Virus record (IMG/VR): IMGVR_UViG_3300022858_000161
Location: 1 to 43,123 of that record
Reading direction: 5' to 3' (one strand)
From: a virus
DNA: 43,123 nt
Shown here one piece after another: positions 24,942 through 31,551 of this stretch. A program made the translations under genes and the position numbers. The notes beneath the pieces were generated by a model. The model saw only the letters and a list, made by a program, of their open reading frames with translations. It was not told where the DNA came from and did not search any database. Within the stretch, counting starts at the first letter, position 1. Every line of letters starts with the position of its first letter.

Positions 24942-25733
24942 ATGCAAAAAAATTATGTAAAAAAGAAAAAGGATAGTGATGATGTAAAAATCATTAAACT
25001 TTACAACGACACAGTTGAGATAAAATTCAACGAAAAAACTCATAGATATTTTGTAGATGGAAAACCAGTAAAAGGAGTTACTAGCTATACTGGAATTATA
25101 AACAAACCTGCATTAATTTATTGGGCAGTTAATAAATGTGTTGATTACTTATATGAAAATATTGATGAGATTATAAATTCAAATGATGAAGGATATATTT
25201 CATCAATTATTGATGAAGCTAAAAAGAAGCATACTGAATTTAAAGAAGAAGCAGCGACAACTGGAAAAAATGTTCATAAATGGTGTGAAAATTATATTAA
25301 GGCATCTCTTAAAAAAGAATTACCAGAATTGCCTACTGACGAACAGGAACTTAATGGAGTTACTGCTTTTTTGAAATGGATTGATGAATACAAAGTTGAG
25401 TTTTTATCTAGTGAGAGATTTTGCTATTCAAAAAAATATAATTACTGTGGAATGATGGATGCCGAAGCAATTATTGATGGCAAGAAATGTGTGATTGATT
25501 TCAAGACTAGCAAGGGTGTTTACAATGAAATGGTTTACCAGGTGTCAGCTTATCAATCAGCAGTTGAAGAAGAAACAGGCGAAAAGTATACAGGTAATAA
25601 ATGGATTGTCCAATTCAATAAGGAAAATGGAGAGTTTCACGCTTACAGTTACAAAGAACAAGAAAAAGATTTTAAAGCATTTTTAGCTTGTATGGAATTA
25701 GTTAATAGAGATAAAGAATTAAAGATTAAATAA
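24942..25733 (+). CDS. Cas4/RecB-like PD-(D/E)XK exonuclease
   Basis: A 263-aa protein with the RecB-type nuclease pattern: a His in HKWCENY near residues 108-114, Asp in GMMDAEAIID near 168-177, DFKTS near 185-189, and QVSAYQ near 199-204. These correspond to the metal-binding Asp, the (D/E)xK pair and the RecB-family Q-x-x-x-Y motif. Such enzymes resect DNA ends for single-strand annealing recombination. The next gene is an annealing-protein candidate, giving a Red-like pair. No Fe-S Cys cluster was seen. Confidence 0.75.
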   Translation: MQKNYVKKKKDSDDVKIIKLYNDTVEIKFNEKTHRYFVDGKPVKGVTSYTGIINKPALIYWAVNKCVDYLYENIDEIINSNDEGYISSIIDEAKKKHTEFKEEAATTGKNVHKWCENYIKASLKKELPELPTDEQELNGVTAFLKWIDEYKVEFLSSERFCYSKKYNYCGMMDAEAIIDGKKCVIDFKTSKGVYNEMVYQVSAYQSAVEEETGEKYTGNKWIVQFNKENGEFHAYSYKEQEKDFKAFLACMELVNRDKELKIK

Positions 25734-25737
25734 AATT

Positions 25738-26313
25738 ATGTCAGAAGAAAAGAAACTAGCTATTAGAAGCTATTCATTAGACAAGCCAGCCGAGATGATC
25801 GAGATGGCAAATGAATTAAAAGGATTTATTGTAAAGCAAAAATTGTTTTCAAACATTAATGGAAAGAATTACGCCCAAGTTGATGGTTGGCAGTTTGCTG
25901 GATTTTTAACAGGACTTACTCCTATTGTTAGAGAAATTGAGAATCAATCAACTGAAAAGGAAATTAAGTATTCAGCCAAGGTGTATTTAAAAGACCAAGC
26001 TGGAAATGTCGTAAGTGTTGGTTATGCTATTTGCTCAAATCTTGAGCCAACAAAAAAAGGCTTTGCAGAATATGCAATTCTCTCAATGGCTCAAACTAGG
26101 GCTATTGGCAAAGCATTCAGAAACAAGCTCGGTTGGGTTATGAAACTAGCAGGTTATGAATCAACTCCAAAAGAAGAAATGGATAATGAAGTTAAGAAAA
26201 AAGAAGCTAAGAAAGAAAACAAAGTTGTTGCTAGTGAATTAAAAGTAGAAAACGATCCGAATGAGCTTTTAAAAAAAGCCGTTGAATTAAAATTTAATAA
26301 AGATAAAAAATAA
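25738..26313 (+). CDS. putative single-strand annealing recombination protein
   Basis: A 191-aa protein. A core at about 42-145 contains YAQVDGWQFAGFLTG near 43-57 and EYAILSMAQTRAIGKAFRN near 111-129, then a variable charged tail of Lys and Glu. This pattern is shared by phage proteins thought to act in recombination alongside a nuclease, though I cannot name the Pfam. It is encoded 4 bases after the RecB-like nuclease, which supports the role of annealing complementary single strands. Confidence 0.55.
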   Translation: MSEEKKLAIRSYSLDKPAEMIEMANELKGFIVKQKLFSNINGKNYAQVDGWQFAGFLTGLTPIVREIENQSTEKEIKYSAKVYLKDQAGNVVSVGYAICSNLEPTKKGFAEYAILSMAQTRAIGKAFRNKLGWVMKLAGYESTPKEEMDNEVKKKEAKKENKVVASELKVENDPNELLKKAVELKFNKDKK

Positions 26314-26315
26314 TT

Positions 26316-26591
26316 ATGACAGAATTTTACAATGTATGTGGTAGAGCAGAAAACCCTAAAACTCAAAAGGTCAGTTGGCCACAAATCGGAACGATTATAA
26401 AAATGGATGATGGCAAAATGTATTTCAAGTTAAATACATCACCAAATGAGTTATTTCATTGTTTTCCAAATGAAAGAGAGAATGATTCTAAACCAGCAAC
26501 AGCTCCTGCTCCTGCAACACAACAAGTAGCACCAGCGCCTACGGAAGCTCCAGCAGAAGAAGAAATCGACATACAAGATATTCCCTTCTGA
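26316..26591 (+). CDS. SSB-like microprotein with SSB-type C-terminal tip
   Basis: A 91-aa protein. The N-terminal 50 residues form a small beta domain (KVSWPQIGTI, GKMYFKLNTS). An Ala/Pro-rich linker (about 58-80) leads to an acidic end, EIDIQDIPF, residues 83-91. This ending matches the C-terminal tip of bacterial SSB (D-D-D-I-P-F), through which SSB recruits repair and replication proteins. It lacks a recognisable full OB fold, so it may be a reduced SSB or a mimic of the tip. It sits between the annealing protein and a nuclease candidate. Confidence 0.55.
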   Translation: MTEFYNVCGRAENPKTQKVSWPQIGTIIKMDDGKMYFKLNTSPNELFHCFPNERENDSKPATAPAPATQQVAPAPTEAPAEEEIDIQDIPF

Positions 26592-26592
26592 T

Positions 26593-27069
26593 ATGAATAA
26601 CAGTTTTGATTATGCTAAAGATGATAGAACTGTTGAGAAATACCAAAAAGACTTCGAGGTCGGAGTATATAATCAAAATGTAGTTTTACAAAATATAAAT
26701 AAGCAATATGTGCTTGTTAAAAGAATAGAGAAGTTTAACGATTTTGTTGATGTTTACGAGCCTGATGTATTTATAAGGTATGGAGATTCTGGTTGGTATC
26801 CCTTTGAAGTTAGAACCACAAACAAACCAAATGTTACTCATGCTTATTTTAAACCGAATCAATTATACAGATTATCAGAATTGGGTGGTTACTGTTTATG
26901 GTCAGACAAGGTTAGATACTTTGTCTTGCCGGCACAAAAGATAATTGATTATGGTAAAACCATTTCAGCAGAAGAATCTAAATTTAATAAGGAAAGTATA
27001 ATCATAGAAATTGGGAAAGTTACAAAAACTTTCTTATGGAAAGAACCATTAAAATTTAAAGACAATTAA
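26593..27069 (+). CDS. putative PD-(D/E)XK nuclease-like protein
   Basis: A 158-aa protein. Pro57-Asp58 (EPDVFIRYG) and Glu72-Val-Arg74 (PFEVRTT) resemble the PD ... ExK core, with Arg where Lys is usual. A later FKPNQLYRLSELGGY (about 88-102) resembles the helix after the core in Hjc-like resolvases. It may be a Holliday-junction resolvase or nickase for the recombination set, or an inactive relative. Moderate confidence because of the E-x-R substitution. Confidence 0.4.
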   Translation: MNNSFDYAKDDRTVEKYQKDFEVGVYNQNVVLQNINKQYVLVKRIEKFNDFVDVYEPDVFIRYGDSGWYPFEVRTTNKPNVTHAYFKPNQLYRLSELGGYCLWSDKVRYFVLPAQKIIDYGKTISAEESKFNKESIIIEIGKVTKTFLWKEPLKFKDN

Positions 27070-27090
27070 GAAGTAAACAGCAACCTTTCT

Positions 27091-27124
27091 CTACCCTTGC
27101 TTTATTACGATAAAGGTGGGATAG
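27091..27124 (+). ncRNA. stem-loop in the gap after the nuclease-like gene
   Basis: A perfect 6-bp stem with a TACG tetraloop pairs 27100-27105 with 27110-27115. It extends below an internal loop through CTACCC at 27091-27096 with GGG and TAG at 27118-27124. The 12-mer ATTACGATAAAG in it recurs at 27868-27879 in another structured gap. No T-run follows. Role unknown. Confidence 0.45.
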
Positions 27125-27140
27125 GGGTTGGGGAGAATAG

Positions 27141-27218
27141 TTCTTTACAAGTAGGTGGTGGGTTAAATATCATTTTATATGGTAGGCGTCTCTTCCCTCA
27201 TCACCTACTTATAGAGAA
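27141..27218 (+). ncRNA. structured intergenic RNA element, copy 2
   Basis: The outer stem pairs 27141-27160 with 27199-27218: 20 positions, with two G-U pairs and one A-C mismatch. An inner 6-bp hairpin pairs 27168-27173 with 27179-27184. The 3' internal strand is GGCGTCTCTTCCCTCATCACC at 27185-27205, matching 116-136 of copy 1 at 18 of 21 bases and the right-end copy at 19 of 21. The outer stems differ in sequence but keep pairing, which supports RNA structure under selection. Confidence 0.65.
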
Positions 27219-27318
27219 TTATTAAGAGTTAATAAATTAAATAAATATGACAAATATCCTTACCACAATAAGTTATGGGTGGGGTAAAGTTAAAAGAATA
27301 ATTAATAATAATAAAATT

Positions 27319-27633
27319 ATGACAAAACAAATCGAAGTAAGTGAAGAAACTTACGAAAAAATCAAAGAGCAATTAGGAGAAGACGAACAAATTAAAGAGA
27401 TTAATAATCTTGATGATTTAATCGGAGAAATTTATTGCTTTCAATGTGCTAGATATATCTATCATGGCAAGATAGAGGCGGTTAATTCTGACTTTATTAC
27501 ATTAAAAAAAGCAAGTGTAATATTTAATACAGGTGATTATAGTAATCCAGAAGCAGAGGATAAACAAGAAATTAAAAAAGGTATTAAAATTATGCGACAG
27601 AGTGTTGAGTCTTTTTATCAATTAAAATGGTAA
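27319..27633 (+). CDS. small phage protein, unknown function
   Basis: A 104-aa protein from the preferred ATG at 27319 (leader AATAAAATT). An in-frame ATG at 27247 would add 24 residues, but these include the AT-rich leader itself (INNNNK-like), so it is less likely. The core FQCARYIYHGKIEAV ... LKKASVIFNTGDY resembles a small beta-barrel domain common in phage genomes whose function is unknown. It follows copy 2 of the structured element. Confidence 0.55.
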   Translation: MTKQIEVSEETYEKIKEQLGEDEQIKEINNLDDLIGEIYCFQCARYIYHGKIEAVNSDFITLKKASVIFNTGDYSNPEAEDKQEIKKGIKIMRQSVESFYQLKW

Positions 27634-27634
27634 G

Positions 27635-27835
27635 ATGTTTCTAATAAATTCTTATAGTTGTTTAATTGGGTCTTGGTCTAAGTCTAGGTCTGGGTCTGAG
27701 TATAGGTCTAGGTCTGGGTCTTGGTCTAGGTCTTGGTCTGAGTCTGGGTCTGGGTCTAGTTCTTGGTCTAGGTCTGGGTCTAGGTCTGAGTCTGGGTCTG
27801 GGTCTGAGTCTTGGTCTTGGTCTAGGTCTAGGTAA
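27635..27835 (+). CDS. possible Ser/Arg/Gly repeat protein encoded by a hexanucleotide repeat
   Basis: A 66-aa frame starting 2 bases after the previous stop, with a normal-looking N-terminus (MFLINSYSCLIGS) and then SG/SR/SW dipeptide repeats that come from the GGTCTN hexamer array at 27668-27834. The other frames and strand read as GL and RP repeats, so the coding status is uncertain; the repeat alone keeps all frames open. No leader of the usual kind precedes the ATG. Confidence 0.3.
   Translation: MFLINSYSCLIGSWSKSRSGSEYRSRSGSWSRSWSESGSGSSSWSRSGSRSESGSGSESWSWSRSR
27668..27834. repeat. hexanucleotide tandem repeat (GGTCTN)
   Basis: About 28 tandem units of GGTCTR and variants (GGTCTG, GGTCTA, AGTCTG, GGTCTT) in 167 bases. 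The unit length, a multiple of three, keeps frames open across copy-number change. The array is strand-biased, G-rich and C-poor in its unit on +, unlike the AT-rich genome. It could be a low-complexity coding stretch, a protein-binding array or a slippage hotspot. Confidence 0.85.
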
Positions 27836-27851
27836 CAGAAAAACCACCTCG

Positions 27852-27936
27852 GTCTATCACTGTCTATATTACGATAAAGCTTTGATAGGCTGAATTAACA
27901 TAACCTCCTCCCAAGCTAACTAATATTTGGTTAGCT
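27852..27936 (+). ncRNA. two hairpins after the hexanucleotide repeat
   Basis: CTATCA at 27854-27859 pairs with TGATAG at 27883-27888, enclosing the shared 12-mer ATTACGATAAAG (27868-27879). A second perfect 7-bp hairpin pairs 27914-27920 with 27930-27936. No T-run is present. The gap 27836-27963 has no other feature. Confidence 0.4.
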
Positions 27937-27963
27937 GAATGAGTAGATTATTAAAATAAGATT

Positions 27964-28122
27964 ATGAAGAAAATAGACCCAATAATTCGTTCAATTACAG
28001 TATCTAAAAAGGTAAAAGATATTTGGATTGCGAGAGAACAAAATATTATAGAAGTTTATAAAAATAAGAGAAAAGTGGCTACTTTTGATATAACAAAGTT
28101 TAATACAATTTTAAAAATATAA
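27964..28122 (+). CDS. small basic protein, unknown
   Basis: A 52-aa protein, Lys-rich and strand-forming (SITVSKKVKDIW, IIEVYKNKRKVATFDI). It follows an AAAATAAGATT leader and is 4 bases before the next gene. The pattern of short alternating strands could be a small SH3-like barrel. No family recognised. Confidence 0.5.
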   Translation: MKKIDPIIRSITVSKKVKDIWIAREQNIIEVYKNKRKVATFDITKFNTILKI

Positions 28123-28126
28123 TATT

Positions 28127-28546
28127 ATGGAAAAAGAAAATCAAGTTGTTAATATCAAGCTAGCTAAGTTAATGGATGAGCTAGGATTTAAGCAAGACAG
28201 CGTATTTTATTGGAATCCTCCAGTTACAACAGAGTTTGATGGTTCAAACGAAGAATACCAAGAGGGTCAGCCATATACTCTTGATAATATAAATAAGGGT
28301 TTTGCATATTTTAAAAGTTACCCAGCCTATACAGTAGCAGAGTTGTGGAACATGTTACCAGCCCTTATATCAATAAAGAAAAGAGTAAGGTATCATGAAT
28401 ATTTTTTAAGAATAGATAAGTTTACACTTGGTCATAAAATCTCATATGAAAATGATAAAGATTTTCTTTGGGCTACAGTAGCTCAAAACATTGTTGATTC
28501 TATGTCAGAAATGCTTATATATTTAAAAGAGAATAAACTAATATAA
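28127..28546 (+). CDS. conserved-looking phage protein, unknown function
   Basis: A 139-aa protein beginning with a helix (IKLAKLMDELGF), then FYWNPP and a central YPAYTVAELWNML segment (about 65-77), and a long C-terminal helix ending in YLKENKL. This pattern (an LGF start, a Pro-aromatic-Thr step followed by an aromatic-rich helix) occurs in many uncharacterised phage proteins of uncultured hosts. No catalytic motif visible. Function unknown. Confidence 0.55.
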   Translation: MEKENQVVNIKLAKLMDELGFKQDSVFYWNPPVTTEFDGSNEEYQEGQPYTLDNINKGFAYFKSYPAYTVAELWNMLPALISIKKRVRYHEYFLRIDKFTLGHKISYENDKDFLWATVAQNIVDSMSEMLIYLKENKLI

Positions 28547-28552
28547 ATACTT

Positions 28553-28651
28553 ATGAAACTAATAAACAAAATATTTCCTTATGCTCTAGCTATATTTATA
28601 TTAGAATTGGTTTTAATATTCGTAGTAGTAATAATTTATAATTTATATTAA
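28553..28651 (+). CDS. tiny single-span membrane protein
   Basis: A 32-aa peptide with one long hydrophobic helix (about 8-29) and a basic start (MKLINK). ATG follows an AT-rich leader and the stop lies 4 bases before the Cys-repeat gene. It is one of five tiny membrane peptides in the accessory region. Confidence 0.5.
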   Translation: MKLINKIFPYALAIFILELVLIFVVVIIYNLY

Positions 28652-28655
28652 AAAA

Positions 28656-29270
28656 ATGAAAGACACAAACAAAAATTCAGAAAATTTAAAAGATTGCGAT
28701 TCCTGCAATTCCTGCGATTCCTGCGATTCCTGCGATTCCTGCGATTACTGCGATTACTGCAATTCCTGCTATTCCTGCTATTCCTGCGATTCCTGCGATT
28801 CCTGCTATTCCTGCAATTCCTGCTATTCCTGCTATTCCTGCGATTACTGCAATTCCTGCGATTACTGCAATTCCTGCTATTCCTGCAATTACTCTAAAGG
28901 ATTAAGAATGTCAGAAAAAATGATATTTTGTCTTGGAGAAGGAAAATATGAAAGAGAAGGAAATGGTTATCAGAAGAACTATATGGCTTTTAATAAAAAA
29001 GTTTCAGAAGAAAGATATTATGAAATTTTAGATAAAGTAAGAAAAATATTAAAAGATTTAAAATTAGAATTAAACAAAAAAGATTGGTCAAATGAGTGGA
29101 AAAAAGTAACCAGAAAACAATGGATTGAAATATCTAAAATACCTAAATTTAATAAAAACATTGTTGAAGAAATAACTGGCATTGAATTAGATTTAGATAA
29201 AACAGAATTCTATTCAAAGGAAACTATTGAAAATGCTAAAAGAATATTAAAAGATGTTGGGGAGTTGTAA
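28656..29270 (+). CDS. Cys-triplet repeat protein (X-S/Y-C repeats)
   Basis: A 204-aa protein. Residues 14-77 are an uninterrupted tripeptide repeat [D/N/Y]-[S/Y]-C with 22 Cys at every third position. A soluble C-terminal domain (about 86-204) is charged and helical with a MIFCLGEGKYE start and KDWSNEWKKVT. Cys on each third residue cannot be a standard zinc ribbon; it could form a metal-thiolate ladder, a disulfide-stacked solenoid or a redox or metal sink. It is in the accessory region after a tiny membrane protein. Family not recognised. Confidence 0.7.
   Translation: MKDTNKNSENLKDCDSCNSCDSCDSCDSCDYCDYCNSCYSCYSCDSCDSCYSCNSCYSCYSCDYCNSCDYCNSCYSCNYSKGLRMSEKMIFCLGEGKYEREGNGYQKNYMAFNKKVSEERYYEILDKVRKILKDLKLELNKKDWSNEWKKVTRKQWIEISKIPKFNKNIVEEITGIELDLDKTEFYSKETIENAKRILKDVGEL
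28695..28886 (+). repeat. nonanucleotide coding repeat (GATTCCTGC type)
   Basis: Twenty-one tandem 9-base units of the form NAT-TMC-TGC (GATTCCTGC, TATTCCTGC, AATTCCTGC, GATTACTGC) encode the Cys-triplet repeat. TGC is used for every Cys, and the units differ only at fixed positions, which suggests recent expansion. Unit length preserves frame on slippage, so copy number may vary in the population. Confidence 0.9.
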
Positions 29271-29287
29271 TTTGGTGGGTTAATTAA

Positions 29288-29335
29288 TATGTAACAAAAC
29301 GGTTATTCTTACATAGTTAGTAACCAAGTATGTAA
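29288..29335 (+). promoter_or_regulatory. alternative hairpin pair (possible switch) before the small zinc protein
   Basis: TATGTAA occurs at 29288-29294 and 29329-29335, and its complement TTACATA at 29309-29315 lies between, so the middle strand can pair with either flank in mutually exclusive 7-bp hairpins. The arrangement resembles a two-state leader, but the stems are AT-rich and may arise by chance. The rest of the gap 29271-29369 shows nothing else. Confidence 0.3.
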
Positions 29336-29369
29336 AACATTGAATAGTTAATAAATTAACAATAAAGGT

Positions 29370-29549
29370 ATGGAAGAAATAACAACTTGTAAAAAATCTC
29401 ATTATGGAATACTTATTTCTCAATTAGCCTCTGGTGAAGATGAGTTATATAGGCAATGCTTTTATTGTGGTAAAAAATGGTATTCAGATGATGATTGGGA
29501 AAAAGACAGTAATGAACCTTGCCCAGCGACACATAATACAAAAGATTAA
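29370..29549 (+). CDS. small zinc-binding protein
   Basis: A 59-aa protein with CKKSH near 7-11, CFYC near 31-34 and CPATH near 51-55, a Cys/His set able to bind one zinc in a treble-clef-like way. It is acidic and probably soluble. ATG follows an AATAAAGGT leader. Function unknown; one of several zinc microproteins of this genome. Confidence 0.5.
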   Translation: MEEITTCKKSHYGILISQLASGEDELYRQCFYCGKKWYSDDDWEKDSNEPCPATHNTKD

Positions 29550-29567
29550 TTAATTTAAAATATAGTT

Positions 29568-29678
29568 ATGGAAAATAAACCACAAAATACTAATCTAGGA
29601 TTTACTTTATTCATTTTTATTCTTGCTGTAGTCCTTGTATTCTTTTCTGTTTATGAACAAATTAATATAACATGCTAA
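29568..29678 (+). CDS. tiny single-span membrane protein
   Basis: A 36-aa peptide with one hydrophobic helix (about 11-29). Its stop overlaps the start of the RlpA-like gene by 7 bases, suggesting coupled expression. It might assist export or membrane anchoring of that product; this is inference. Confidence 0.5.
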   Translation: MENKPQNTNLGFTLFIFILAVVLVFFSVYEQINITC

Positions 29679-30058
29679 TAACTCTATTCATTTTAATATT
29701 CGGCTTAGTTAACACGCAAAACGAAGTTAACCAATTAGACCCAATGATTTGCTCGTTAAGTATGGTGGAGTGTGGGGAAGAAGTAGAATATCAAACAGCC
29801 ATAGCTAGTTATTACACAGTAGCCTCTAGTAGCTCACTAACAGCCTCTGGTGAGGTTTTTAGGGATAATGGCTATACAGTTGCCCATAAGACATTAAAAT
29901 TCAATACAAGGCTTGAAATCTGCCATAATGGTTGTGTTGAAGTAATTGTCAGTGATAGAGGTCCATATATTGAGGGCAGAGATTTTGACCTGTCAAAAAT
30001 AGTTAAAGATTCAATAGGTTGCGGGGATATTTGTAAAATTAAATATAAAATATTATGA
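29672..30058 (+). CDS. exported RlpA-like double-psi beta-barrel protein
   Basis: A 128-aa protein with an N-terminal signal-like hydrophobic segment (residues 1-15) and a double-psi beta-barrel region of RlpA type: ASYYTVAS near 48-55, TASGEVF near 60-66, the HKTLKFNTRLEI strand, and VSDRGPYIEGRDFDLS near 93-108. RlpA family members bind or cleave peptidoglycan, some as lytic transglycosylases. The (N/S)DRGP and DLS motifs are present. There is no lipobox Cys near the start, so it would be secreted, not a lipoprotein. It might act in wall remodelling, lysis or exclusion. Confidence 0.75.
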   Translation: MLITLFILIFGLVNTQNEVNQLDPMICSLSMVECGEEVEYQTAIASYYTVASSSSLTASGEVFRDNGYTVAHKTLKFNTRLEICHNGCVEVIVSDRGPYIEGRDFDLSKIVKDSIGCGDICKIKYKIL

Positions 30059-30381
30059 GAGAAAAATCATTTTTAATCCATAGAGAAAACGGTTTTGCAA
30101 TGAACTTACCTAATGGAATTAGAATATCTACTATTTGGGGTTGGGGTAGCCATTCAGAAACAAGAAATTATAAAGATAATTGTCCAGATTTTCAGGAAAA
30201 ATTTGAAAGAGTTAAAGACGGGAGTATGACTGTTGAAATTATGGTTTCTTGTCCAGATAAAAAATGGCAGAAAAAATTTGATAAAAAATATAGTAATGGT
30301 GATACTGTAATTGATAATGTTGATATTGATAAATGGTTTAAAATATTAAAAGAATGTTTTAGTTATAAGCTAACAAAATAA
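30055..30381 (+). CDS. unknown protein
   Basis: A 108-aa soluble protein with several Trp and Lys, overlapping the RlpA-like gene by 4 bases (ATGA), so translation is likely coupled. Residues 20-35 contain GIRISTIWGWGSHSE. No domain recognised. Confidence 0.5.
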   Translation: MREKSFLIHRENGFAMNLPNGIRISTIWGWGSHSETRNYKDNCPDFQEKFERVKDGSMTVEIMVSCPDKKWQKKFDKKYSNGDTVIDNVDIDKWFKILKECFSYKLTK

Positions 30382-30427
30382 ATATATATATGAGAAAACT
30401 TATAAATAATCAATTAAAAATACAAAA

Positions 30428-30538
30428 ATGATATTTTTAGCAATATTGGGTGGAATAATTTTAGGAATAGTATTAATAATAGCGGTATGGATTTTAATAG
30501 TTTTAATAAGTAATTGGTTTGAAGATGATGGACTCTAA
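30428..30538 (+). CDS. tiny single-span membrane protein
   Basis: A 36-aa peptide that is hydrophobic over residues 2-27 and ends acidic (FEDDGL). Its 3' end overlaps the start of the nuclease-like gene at 30525. A 13-aa frame at 30390-30431 ends in the ATGA overlap with this start and may be a coupling leader or chance. Confidence 0.45.
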   Translation: MIFLAILGGIILGIVLIIAVWILIVLISNWFEDDGL

Positions 30539-30968
30539 AAGTAAAAAGGCTAAGGGTGCAAGACTAGATAATTATGTTGTTGATTATTGTAAGCAAAATC
30601 TTGATATAAAGACTTATGCTACAAAAGGTTCTGGATCAACAAATAGAGATAAAAGTGATGTAAGATGTCCAACTATAAATGTAATGTTTGAGGATAAAAA
30701 CCATCAGCAACTTTCAATTTTAAACTGGATAGACCAATTAGAAAATGAAGAAAATGATTTTAACTTGTCAGTATTGAATTTTAGAAATCCAAGACGATCA
30801 GAAGCTGAGTGGGATGTCTGGTCAGTAATAAGATTTACAGATTTAGTTGATTTACTAGCAAATAAAGAAAGTGAGATAGTAGTTGAAAAAGTAGACAATA
30901 AGCAGTTGCAATGGGCTTTAGGCTCATTAAAACAAGCTATAAATAAAGTGTTAAGTATGATAAAATAA
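30525..30968 (+). CDS. PD-(D/E)XK nuclease-like protein (resolvase-like)
   Basis: A 147-aa protein. Asp45 (RDKSDV) and Glu56-Asp-Lys58 (FEDKNH) form the core of a PD-(D/E)XK fold, preceded by the helix GARLDNYVVDYCKQ and a Gly-Ser-rich GSGSTN loop. The pattern is that of Hjc-like or VRR-like nucleases. An in-frame TTG lies at 30519, but the ATG at 30525 (or 30528) within the overlap with the membrane peptide is preferred. It may resolve junctions for the recombination set upstream. Confidence 0.6.
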   Translation: MMDSKSKKAKGARLDNYVVDYCKQNLDIKTYATKGSGSTNRDKSDVRCPTINVMFEDKNHQQLSILNWIDQLENEENDFNLSVLNFRNPRRSEAEWDVWSVIRFTDLVDLLANKESEIVVEKVDNKQLQWALGSLKQAINKVLSMIK

Positions 30969-30994
30969 AGTTAAATAATAAGTAAATTAAAAAG

Positions 30995-31549
30995 ATGAAA
31001 AAAATCCAAGTAGATCGTAAAGTAGTGTTTATTGTAAATACTATTGAAAGTATGCCCGACAAGGTACAAAAACAATTAAAAGAATTTGGGGAAGAAGGGA
31101 AAAAATTAGAAACAAAATTGTCTGAAACTAAAGACAATGAAAGTAGGTCAAAAATAAATAAAAAAATTGCAGGGTTAAACATTATTGCTAATAAATTAAT
31201 TGAAAATAATGGAAACAAGGAAGCAAATTTACTTGATTTCATAATTGTAATAATAAACGCAACAAATTATTTTCAGAATAAACCATTTACAGAACAAATT
31301 GAGGGTATGAAATTAGCTGATAAAATTGTTTTAGCTGGAAAAGAAAAGAAAGATTTAATTTTATCAGAAGATGAATACAAAAAAGTTATTGAATTATTAG
31401 ACGCAGCTGGAGAGAAAAGTAAAATTCAAACACCTATGGGAATACAAGAAGGACCAACATTTTGGGAAAAGTTTAATTGGAATCCAATCGGAAAACCTTT
31501 TAGAAATTATTTAGAAGCTATTAACACTCCAGAAGAATATAAAGAATAA
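30995..31549 (+). CDS. unknown helical protein
   Basis: A 184-aa, Lys/Glu-rich, mostly helical protein without membrane segments. Residues 125-184 include ILSEDEYKKVIELLDAAGEK and a Trp/Pro-rich end (WEKFNWNPIGKPFRNY). It stands at the head of the glycan/methyl cassette, 2 bases before the first glycosyltransferase, so it may belong to it. No family recognised. Confidence 0.45.
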   Translation: MKKIQVDRKVVFIVNTIESMPDKVQKQLKEFGEEGKKLETKLSETKDNESRSKINKKIAGLNIIANKLIENNGNKEANLLDFIIVIINATNYFQNKPFTEQIEGMKLADKIVLAGKEKKDLILSEDEYKKVIELLDAAGEKSKIQTPMGIQEGPTFWEKFNWNPIGKPFRNYLEAINTPEEYKE

Positions 31550-31551
31550 AT

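Noticed and set aside
27662-27893. Arg-Pro (- strand) and Gly-Leu (+ strand) repeat proteins
   Set aside because: They are readings of the GGTCTN array. The unit contains no stop in these frames, so openness carries no coding information.
28694-28897. Phe/Leu-rich frame over the Cys-triplet repeat
   Set aside because: An out-of-frame reading of the 9-base repeat; the in-frame version has a normal leader and continues into a domain.
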